Below are positions 1 to 5,092 of a stretch of 5,092 bases of DNA, piece after piece. Numbering within the stretch: the first letter of the stretch is position 1; every line of letters begins with the position of its first letter. Source of the stretch: JBKHBQ01 sp046542305. GTDB lineage: Bacteria; Bacteroidota; Bacteroidia; Bacteroidales; 4484-276. The notes under the pieces were generated by a model. It saw nothing but the letters and a program-made list of their open reading frames with translations, was not told where the DNA came from and did no database searches. Position numbers and translations under genes: made by a program. The stretch is from NCBI GenBank assembly GCA_046542305.1, contig JBKHBQ010000275.1, positions 1-5,092 on the forward strand. Direction: 5' to 3'.

Positions 1-2611
1 GGAAAGGGCCGTGCCGGATGTTATCGACGGCCTGAAGCCCGTTCAGCGCCGCATCCTGCACGCCATGCGCGAGATGGACGACGGCCGCTACAACAAGGTG
101 GCCAACATCATCGGGCAAACCATGAAATACCATCCGCACGGCGATGCTTCCATTGGCGATGCCCTTGTACAGCTCGGTCAAAAGGAATTGCTGATCGACA
201 CCCAGGGAAACTGGGGCAATGTGCTTACGGGCGACAGCGCGGCAGCACCCCGTTACATAGAGGCCCGGCTTTCGAAATTTGCCCTCGAGGTAGCTTTCAA
301 TCCGAAAACCACGAAATGGAAAGATTCGTACGACAGCAGGAACAGGGAACCGGTTACGTTGCCGGTTAAATTCCCGTTGTTGCTGGCGCAGGGTGTGGAA
401 GGCATTGCCGTGGGGCTGGCTTCGAAGATCGTACCGCATAACTTCAACGAACTGATCGAGGCTTCCATCAGATACCTTCAGGGAAAAGACTTTGAAATTC
501 TTCCCGACTTTCCGGGCGGAGGAATGGCGGATTTCTCGAAATACAATAAAGGCCTGCGCGGCGGACGCATCAGGGTGAGGGCGAAGATTCAGCAAACCGA
601 CAAAAAAACGCTCACCATCACCGAAATCCCTTTCGGCACCACCACCACCAGCCTGATCGAATCCATTGTGGCCGCCAACGATAAGGGCAAGATCAAGATC
701 AAAAAGATCGACGACAACACCTCCGACAAGGTAGAAATACAGATACAGCTCACACCCGGCGTGTCGCCCGATCAAACCATCGACGCGCTTTATGCTTTCA
801 GCAACTGCGAGATGTCCATCTCACCCAATTCCTGCGTGATCTACAACGGAAAACCAAAATTTTTAGGCGTGGATGAAATCCTCAAAATAACCGCCGACAA
901 TACCGTTGACCTGCTGAAACAGGAACTGGAAATCCGCAAGGCCGAACTGGAAGAAGCCTGGCATTTTGCTTCACTCGAAAAAATATTCATCGAAAAACGC
1001 ATCTACCGCGATATCGAGGAAAGCGAAACCTGGGAGGCCGTGATCGAAACCATCGACAAGGGGCTGAATCCATATAGGAAACTCTTCAAACGCGAAATAA
1101 CGGTGGACGACATCGTTCGCCTCACCGAAATCAAGATCAAGCGCATTTCGAAATTCAACGCCTTTAAAGCCGATGAACACATTAAAGGTATCGAAACCGA
1201 GCTGGAGGAAGTGCAAAACCACCTGGATCACCTCATCGATTTCGCCATCAATTATTACAAGCAAATCCGGAAAAAATACGGGAAGGATAAGGACCGGAAA
1301 ACCGAGATCCGCAGTTTCGACACCATCGAAGCCACCATGGTGGCCGCCACCAACGAAAAACTTTACGTGAACCGCGAAGAAGGTTTTGCCGGGACCGGAC
1401 TGAGAAAACATGAGTTTGTGTGTGATTGTTCCGATATCGACGATATCATCGTGTTCAGGGAAGACGGCACATGCATGGTTACGCGGGTTTCGGACAAATT
1501 TTTTGTCGGCAAGAACATCATCCACATCGATGTGTTCAAGCGAAACGACGAACGGACCATCTACAACATGATCTATCGCGATGGCCGGGGCGGCAAGGTT
1601 TACGTAAAGCGTTTCGCGGTGAAGGGCGTAACCCGCGACAAAGATTACCACCTCACCAAGGGCAACGAAGGCAGCAAGGTGCTGTATTTTTCTGCCAACC
1701 CAAACGGTGAAGCCGAAGTGGTGAGGATTTCGCTTAAACCCAGGCCCAGGCTGAAAAAAACCAATTTCGATTTCGACTTCAGCGAGCTGGCCATCAAGGG
1801 CCGCAATTCGCAGGGCAATACCCTTACCAGGTATACGGTGAAGAAGATCGTGAAGAAGGAGGAGGGTGTTTCCACGCTCGGCGCCATCGACATCTGGTTT
1901 GATGAAAGCGTGAAACGGCTCAGCACCGAGGAACGCGGGAAACATCTCGGCGCTTTCAAGGGTGACGACAGAATCCTGACCATCATGCAGTCGGGCGAAT
2001 ACCGCCTCACCGGCTTCGATCTTTCCACACATTTCGACGAGGATCTTATTCACCTGGAAAAATTCGATCCGGACAAGATCATGACCGTGATCTATTATGA
2101 GGGCAAAACCGGACTGATGTACCTTAAACGCTTCCAGATTGAGGAAACCGACAAGAAAACCACGTTCCTCAACGAACATCCCGATTCGAGGCTGATCAGC
2201 TTTTCACTGGACTACCGCCCGGTGATCGAGGTAATTTTCGATGCGAAGAAAAACGAGAAGGAACTGGAAAACGAAACCATCGAAGCCGACGAATTCATCG
2301 CCGTGAAAGGCATTAAAGCCAAGGGCAAGCGCTTGTCGACTTATGCCATCAAGAAAGTGGCATGGCTTGAACCCCTCCCTTACGAACCCGAACTTGCTGA
2401 TGTGGATGAAAACGGCGAAGATGTTGATGATACAGAAGATGAAAACCTAACAGATGAGAAACCTTCATCAGACGAGAAACCTTCATCAGACGAGGAGCAG
2501 CCCGGGGATAACGGCACCATGAAAGCTGTGATTTCCGAAGAAAAGCTTCCCAATGTAAAACGTCACCAATCTGAAGATCATGAAGAAGACGGGCAGATGA
2601 GCCTGTTTTAA
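1..2611 (+). CDS. parC: DNA topoisomerase IV subunit A (5'-truncated by window edge)
   Basis: This is the DNA-breaking subunit of topoisomerase IV, which with ParE unlinks replicated chromosomes and relaxes supercoils in the cytoplasm. Frame 2 is open to the left edge and reads ERAVPDVIDGLKPVQRR, so the GTG at 11 is an internal Val and the true start, probably a few tens of codons upstream, is missing. Counting from codon 11, the winged-helix region has HPHGDASIGDA at 41-51 and the catalytic Arg-Tyr pair at R81-Y82 in AAAPRYIEARL. Then come the tower (FPGGGMADFS, 167-176; GTTTTS, 210-214), a charged coiled-coil stretch (about 300-430) and a beta-pinwheel C-terminal domain (about 440-785). I find no gyrase-type QRRGGRG box, which favours ParC over GyrA, as does the overall Bacteroidota ParC wording. 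An acidic, low-complexity tail (about 790-860) ends in QMSLF. The next gene is convergent after 24 bp. Identity is very secure; only the N-terminus is unseen. Confidence 0.96.
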   Translation, partial: ERAVPDVIDGLKPVQRRILHAMREMDDGRYNKVANIIGQTMKYHPHGDASIGDALVQLGQKELLIDTQGNWGNVLTGDSAAAPRYIEARLSKFALEVAFNPKTTKWKDSYDSRNREPVTLPVKFPLLLAQGVEGIAVGLASKIVPHNFNELIEASIRYLQGKDFEILPDFPGGGMADFSKYNKGLRGGRIRVRAKIQQTDKKTLTITEIPFGTTTTSLIESIVAANDKGKIKIKKIDDNTSDKVEIQIQLTPGVSPDQTIDALYAFSNCEMSISPNSCVIYNGKPKFLGVDEILKITADNTVDLLKQELEIRKAELEEAWHFASLEKIFIEKRIYRDIEESETWEAVIETIDKGLNPYRKLFKREITVDDIVRLTEIKIKRISKFNAFKADEHIKGIETELEEVQNHLDHLIDFAINYYKQIRKKYGKDKDRKTEIRSFDTIEATMVAATNEKLYVNREEGFAGTGLRKHEFVCDCSDIDDIIVFREDGTCMVTRVSDKFFVGKNIIHIDVFKRNDERTIYNMIYRDGRGGKVYVKRFAVKGVTRDKDYHLTKGNEGSKVLYFSANPNGEAEVVRISLKPRPRLKKTNFDFDFSELAIKGRNSQGNTLTRYTVKKIVKKEEGVSTLGAIDIWFDESVKRLSTEERGKHLGAFKGDDRILTIMQSGEYRLTGFDLSTHFDEDLIHLEKFDPDKIMTVIYYEGKTGLMYLKRFQIEETDKKTTFLNEHPDSRLISFSLDYRPVIEVIFDAKKNEKELENETIEADEFIAVKGIKAKGKRLSTYAIKKVAWLEPLPYEPELADVDENGEDVDDTEDENLTDEKPSSDEKPSSDEEQPGDNGTMKAVISEEKLPNVKRHQSEDHEEDGQMSLF
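2456..2491 (+). repeat. Two perfect 18-bp tandem units in the parC tail
   Basis: Two identical adjacent 18-bp copies (2456-2473 and 2474-2491, unit gagaaaccttcatcagac) lie in frame and encode EKPSSD twice, followed by another Glu. They sit in the acidic, probably disordered tail of ParC, outside the catalytic and pinwheel domains. Perfect identity at DNA level, including synonymous positions, suggests a recent slippage duplication that may vary in copy number between strains. A change of one unit would keep the frame. Confidence 0.9.
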
Positions 2612-2635
2612 AAGGTGTAAGATCTCAGGCGCAAT

Positions 2636-3817
2636 TCATCCGGTTATTTTCCACGAATCCGAATCAAAAATGAATTCCTCCGGGGAAGGATTAAATTCCT
2701 CTCCATCAAATACCACCCAATGGTCGGTTTTATAACTCAATTGGTCGACACCCTTCTTAAAAGCGGTTTGCCCCTCGCGCTTAACAAGCAGAAACAATCC
2801 CGGCCGGGCATGGCTTAGCAATGCGCCCGATTCGCAGACAACAGGATGGCTTTCAGGAATCAGTTTCATTAAAATTTCAAAAGGTTCGGCAATATGGCGG
2901 TCGCGGGTTTGCAGGTAAAAAACCTGACGCGCCCCCGCCCTTAACATCCTCGAGCTGTCCTTGCCGTTATCAGGATTTGTTTCCTCGATGACAAGGTAAT
3001 CCTTTGTTTCGGCAATCACCTTTTGCCCGGCAGCCTGCCGGTGCATGTGCGGCGAAACCTTAATTCCGACCACCTGATGCGCTTTTGAAACCTTTTTGAT
3101 GAGCCGGCAGGCCAGCGTGGTTTTGCCTACCTTGCGGCCTGTGCCGGCAATGAGCAGCAGATTAGGACATATTTGTGGGGATACTTCCGGAGTATTATTC
3201 CTGCTTAAACCTGGCAAGTCCCGGAGACCTGTCAGATTTTTGCTTTGCAAAACTTGCAGATCCTTCCTGGAATTCACATTGTAAAAAACCTCCGAATCCA
3301 ATTCACCCTCCGGACCGGTTGGTATTGTCCGGCTGTTCACCTTTTCGATCAGGTCGGGGATTTTAAAATTTCCTTCTGCAAGAAAATCACCGAAAACCGG
3401 CAACAACCGTTTATGGTAAGCAGCGCAAAGAGGTTCGTAAAACGCATTCCTGTGCCATGGAACCGCAACATCGAAATCGTCGTTCAATCTGAGGATTTTA
3501 TCAATCACTGCCTGATCCACCAGGGGCGTATCGCACGAAAGAACCACACACACTTCATTGCTGCTTTGCTTTAAGCAGGACCATATTCCACCCATAGGTC
3601 CTGACCCGGGAATTTCGTCGGGAATAACGCGGAAACCAAAATGATCAAAGGAGGTACTGTTGGCGCTGATCAGGATTTCATCACAATGAGGCATCAGAGC
3701 TTCGATGGCATAGCTGATCAAGGGTCTCCCATGAAACCTCACCAGTCCCTTTTCGGCGCCCATTCGCCGGCTTTTGCCGCCGGCCAGAATAATTCCTGTA
3801 ACCTTTTCGCTGACCAT
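2636..3817 (-). CDS. MobA-type molybdenum cofactor guanylyltransferase fused to a MobB-like P-loop domain
   Basis: The 393-residue protein has two domains. Residues 1-190 are MobA-like, the enzyme that transfers GMP from GTP to molybdopterin to make the guanine dinucleotide cofactor. Visible motifs are LAGGKSRRMG (11-20) with K23, the D67/GPMGG segment (67-77), LSCDTPL (93-99, D96 probably metal-binding), EPLCAAY (128-134) and YNVNSRKDL (179-187). After a linker (about 191-217), residues 218-393 form a P-loop domain with GTGRKVGKTT (225-234), GIKVSPHMH (251-259) and GKDSSRMLRAGA (285-296). The last two match the MobB pattern of an IKH..HH segment followed by GKDSYxLRxAGA. MobB is a GTP-binding helper of MobA, so the fusion is functionally coherent. 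The reading frame extends to a TTG at 3880, but that lies inside the upstream terminator hairpin. The ATG at 3817 places the nucleotide motif at the usual distance from the N-terminus. No strong Shine-Dalgarno sequence is seen. MobA is very secure, the MobB assignment fairly so; no other cofactor gene lies in the window. Confidence 0.9.
   Translation of the reverse strand: MVSEKVTGIILAGGKSRRMGAEKGLVRFHGRPLISYAIEALMPHCDEILISANSTSFDHFGFRVIPDEIPGSGPMGGIWSCLKQSSNEVCVVLSCDTPLVDQAVIDKILRLNDDFDVAVPWHRNAFYEPLCAAYHKRLLPVFGDFLAEGNFKIPDLIEKVNSRTIPTGPEGELDSEVFYNVNSRKDLQVLQSKNLTGLRDLPGLSRNNTPEVSPQICPNLLLIAGTGRKVGKTTLACRLIKKVSKAHQVVGIKVSPHMHRQAAGQKVIAETKDYLVIEETNPDNGKDSSRMLRAGARQVFYLQTRDRHIAEPFEILMKLIPESHPVVCESGALLSHARPGLFLLVKREGQTAFKKGVDQLSYKTDHWVVFDGEEFNPSPEEFIFDSDSWKITG
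3207..3239 (-). repeat. Degenerate palindrome inside the linker of the mobA/mobB-like fusion
   Basis: Arms 3207-3220 and 3226-3239 can fold around a 5-nt loop. On the mRNA (minus) strand the 14 positions give 11 Watson-Crick pairs, two G-U pairs (3210/3236, 3217/3229) and one mismatch (3214/3232). Each arm is itself a loose dyad of the form CCTGNCAGG (CTGACAGG in one, CTTGCCAGG in the other). The element is translated in frame as roughly NLTGLRDLPG (residues 194-203), exactly between the two enzyme domains. It looks like a decayed copy of a short dispersed palindromic repeat; whether it recurs in the genome cannot be told from this window. Confidence 0.6.
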
Positions 3818-3843
3818 CTTTGTGAATATCCTGAAATCAGTTG

Positions 3844-3851
3844 CAAAACTA
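3844..3851 (-). promoter_or_regulatory. Candidate -7 box for the mob fusion gene
   Basis: The minus strand reads TAGTTTTG, a full match to the Bacteroidota -7 consensus TAnnTTTG, 26 bases before the ATG at 3817. It lies just after the terminator T-tract, where a promoter for the next gene would be expected. No TTG or TTTG is seen at the usual 17-23 nt upstream; the nearest TTG (3880-3878) is 26 nt away. The call therefore rests on one box. Confidence 0.4.
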
Positions 3852-3855
3852 CATG

Positions 3856-3889
3856 AAAAAAAGCCGTACTGATCATTCAATACGGCCTT
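3856..3889 (-). terminator. Rho-independent terminator of the sulfurtransferase gene
   Basis: On the minus strand the stem pairs 3889-3881 with 3868-3860. It has nine pairs including one G-T wobble, with the core GCCGTA/TACGGC and a 12-nt loop, followed directly by a run of seven Ts (3862-3856) that overlaps the base of the stem. It starts 26 bp after the sulfurtransferase stop codon and lies before the mob fusion start. On the plus strand no T-tract follows the hairpin, so it is directional. It argues that the two co-directional genes are not a simple operon. Confidence 0.88.
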
Positions 3890-3915
3890 GTTAGATATTA
3901 TGAGAAAGTTAAACC

Positions 3916-4782
3916 CTATTTTTCAAGCGGATTCGATGGATTTGAAACCCATTCGTTGTAAGCACCGTCGTACACCTTCACATTATCGTATCCGACTCCT
4001 GTAAGTGCCACGTAAACCGGGCATGCACGAACGCTGGTTAAACAATAGGCAATTATTTTTTTGCCCGGATCGAGGCCGTGCTTTTTGGCTACGGCCAGAA
4101 TTTCATCCTTCGATTTGAAATCGCCGTTTTCCTTCAGAAACTCCTTGTACTCGATGTTGATGGCACCCTTAATGTGACCCTTGCTCTTGCGCTTCTCGGA
4201 GGTACCGTTATATTCAGCCGGTGCGCGTGCGTCGACGATGACTACATTGGCGTCGTTCATTCCGGTCTTCACCTCGTCGATGGTGGCGATGATCGACTTA
4301 TTCACGTTGGGTGTGAAAGTTACAGGTTTCGGATCGGTAGCCCCGGCAGTAAGCGGAACTCTGGCGGCACGCCATTCTTTATCCATATCCTTATGCAGGA
4401 TACGGACATTCCCGGCACCTACATGCTTCAGAATCCAGTATACACGGCTCGAATATTTGTTGGAACCGTCATCGTAAATTACAACCGGTGTGGTGTTGCT
4501 GATGCCTTTTTCACCGAAGATCTTTGCCAGTTCATCGGGTTCTTTGATGAGGTCTTCGATATCGCCATCCTTGTAAAGCGTTTTATGCGGAATGTTTACC
4601 GCACCGCGTACGTGACGCTTGCTGTAGTCGTCGGCAGAACCTGCATCTACAACCACCAGGTCTTTGTTACTTTTCAGCTCGGACATAAAGTCCCTGGCCG
4701 AAATCACATCCTGAGCATTCAGGTTGATGGATGCCAGAAAAACCAAACTTAAAAATCCAATTATAAATCTCATTATTTTCAT
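3916..4782 (-). CDS. Secreted two-domain rhodanese-like sulfurtransferase
   Basis: This 288-residue protein belongs to the tandem-rhodanese family (thiosulfate or 3-mercaptopyruvate sulfurtransferases), which carry sulfane sulfur on a cysteine. Residues 1-23 form a signal peptide: basic start (MKIMR), hydrophobic core (FIIGFLSLVFLA) and probable cleavage after LNA, before Q24. No lipobox Cys is present, so the protein is probably periplasmic. The N-terminal domain (about 25-145) has D46 and H57 but Asp104 where the catalytic Cys would be, as expected for the inactive half. The C-terminal domain (about 160-283) has VDAR (183-186), GHIKGAINI (202-210) and Cys247 in the loop CLTSVRA. That loop differs from CRxGVTA (rhodanese) and CGSGVTA (mercaptopyruvate type), so the substrate is open. 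A second Cys (C254) lies seven residues on. The ATG at 4782 has an A-rich leader without Shine-Dalgarno; an ATG at 4773 would shorten the leader by three residues. A terminator follows. Confidence 0.93.
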   Translation of the reverse strand: MKIMRFIIGFLSLVFLASINLNAQDVISARDFMSELKSNKDLVVVDAGSADDYSKRHVRGAVNIPHKTLYKDGDIEDLIKEPDELAKIFGEKGISNTTPVVIYDDGSNKYSSRVYWILKHVGAGNVRILHKDMDKEWRAARVPLTAGATDPKPVTFTPNVNKSIIATIDEVKTGMNDANVVIVDARAPAEYNGTSEKRKSKGHIKGAINIEYKEFLKENGDFKSKDEILAVAKKHGLDPGKKIIAYCLTSVRACPVYVALTGVGYDNVKVYDGAYNEWVSNPSNPLEK

Positions 4783-4900
4783 TTTTTGGTTAGAAAAATC
4801 GATTACTTAAAAGATAAACTGCAACTGTGCATAGAAGGCGATATTTGGCTTTATTTCTAAAAATAATTTAGTTTCCCGTTTTGTTGAACTCTAAACATTT

Positions 4901-4928
4901 GCTTTAACAAAAATAAGCCTTTTAAAGC
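4901..4928. repeat. 7-bp inverted repeat around a -7-like box
   Basis: GCTTTAA (4901-4907) and TTAAAGC (4922-4928) are perfect inverse complements separated by 14 bp. The spacer contains, on the minus strand, TATTTTTG (4915-4908), which matches TAnnTTTG but lacks an upstream TTG partner. An operator over a second promoter is possible, but in DNA this AT-rich a chance repeat is also plausible. Confidence 0.35.
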
Positions 4929-4955
4929 GCAGGGCACTATGCTGAAAAAAGAACA

Positions 4956-4975
4956 CAGGTTTAATAAAAACCCTG
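4956..4975 (-). repeat. Small bulged hairpin just downstream of the candidate promoter
   Basis: Seven base pairs (4956-4959 with 4975-4972, and 4960-4962 with 4970-4968) form around a 5-nt loop, with one bulged base at 4971. If the promoter at 4980-5012 is used, this hairpin would lie at or close to the very 5' end of the sulfurtransferase transcript, where such structures can stabilise mRNA. It also shares the words CAGGTTTAA and CTGACAG with the palindrome in the mob fusion gene. Confidence 0.4.
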
Positions 4976-4979
4976 ACAG

Positions 4980-5012
4980 CAAAACTAATTTCAAAACTCA
5001 CTGAATAACAAA
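4980..5012 (-). promoter_or_regulatory. Candidate Bacteroidota-type promoter for the sulfurtransferase
   Basis: On the minus strand TTTG (5012-5009) is followed after 21 nt by TAGTTTTG (4987-4980), fitting the Bacteroidota housekeeping pattern of TTG or TTTG, about 17-23 nt, then TAnnTTTG. Transcription would begin near 4970-4976 and leave an untranslated leader of nearly 190 nt, long for a simple gene. It is the only two-box match I found upstream of the gene. Confidence 0.5.
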
Positions 5013-5092
5013 AAATACCAGGGGCATTGGTTAATAAATAAATTGTCATGGATCATAAAAAATCTGACCTACATCAGCAAAAATTATGTTAT

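Larger units (their letters stand above)
4783..5092. other. AT-rich non-coding region upstream of the sulfurtransferase
   Basis: These 310 bases carry no convincing reading frame on either strand and are clearly richer in A and T than the three genes. They hold a two-box promoter candidate on the minus strand (4980-5012), a second -7-like box (TATTTTTG, 4915-4908), a 7-bp inverted repeat (4901-4928) and a small hairpin (4956-4975). I see no tRNA, no riboswitch I recognise, and no trace of a broken gene. The gene to the right lies outside the window. Confidence 0.75.

Noticed and set aside
11..13. GTG as the start of parC
   Set aside because: The frame stays open to the window edge, and the preceding ERA codons match the conserved ParC sequence before PxxxDGLKPVQRR.
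638..650. Short ACC triplet run in parC
   Set aside because: It encodes the conserved GTTTTS segment, so it is protein constraint rather than a microsatellite of interest.
971..2179. A 402-codon reading frame on the minus strand opposite parC
   Set aside because: It is fully antisense to a conserved ParC region, has no recognisable family features, and is explained by the codon bias of the true frame.
3818..3880. Upstream TTG start giving the mob fusion 21 extra residues
   Set aside because: The TTG lies inside the terminator loop, and the extra residues are not MobA-like; the family begins just before the LAGG motif.
4078..4752. A 224-codon plus-strand reading frame opposite the sulfurtransferase
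   Set aside because: It is antisense to a clear rhodanese gene with signal peptide and active site, and its translation shows no coherent domain.
5012..5032. Possible weak terminator on the minus strand (ACCA...TGGT followed by Ts)
   Set aside because: The stem has only four base pairs, too weak to call; the T-tract also overlaps the candidate -33 box.

Overview
The window reads as ordinary chromosomal DNA of a Bacteroidota bacterium. The main evidence is the wording of the topoisomerase IV A subunit (HPHGDASIGDA, GTTTTS), candidate promoter boxes of the Bacteroidota form TAnnTTTG, a secreted protein whose leader ends in ...NAQ, and AT-rich leaders without a clear Shine-Dalgarno sequence. 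Genus or family cannot be fixed from the sequence alone.

Layout. Bases 1-2611 (+) hold the 3' part of parC, the DNA topoisomerase IV subunit A, with its start beyond the left edge. After a 24-bp convergent gap, 2636-3817 (-) encodes a fusion of a MobA-type molybdopterin guanylyltransferase with a MobB-like P-loop domain. A short spacer (3818-3915) carries a clear rho-independent terminator and a candidate -7 box. Bases 3916-4782 (-) encode a secreted two-domain rhodanese-type sulfurtransferase. The last 310 bases (4783-5092) are AT-rich and non-coding, with a candidate promoter for the sulfurtransferase and small inverted repeats.

How the genes relate. ParC works in chromosome decatenation and is unrelated to the other two. 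The mob fusion acts in the cytoplasm in the last step of molybdenum cofactor synthesis. The sulfurtransferase acts outside the inner membrane. A terminator separates these two co-directional genes, so they are probably separate transcription units, and any link through periplasmic molybdoenzymes of sulfur metabolism is speculative.

I see no phage, IS element, CRISPR array, defence locus, tRNA or rRNA, and no clear undescribed system. The points most worth a second look are a degenerate palindrome translated in frame into the linker of the MobA/MobB-like fusion, a beta-clamp-binding-like peptide (QMSLF) at the extreme C-terminus of ParC, the twofold repeat of the ParC C-terminal domain, and the atypical active-site loop of the rhodanese.
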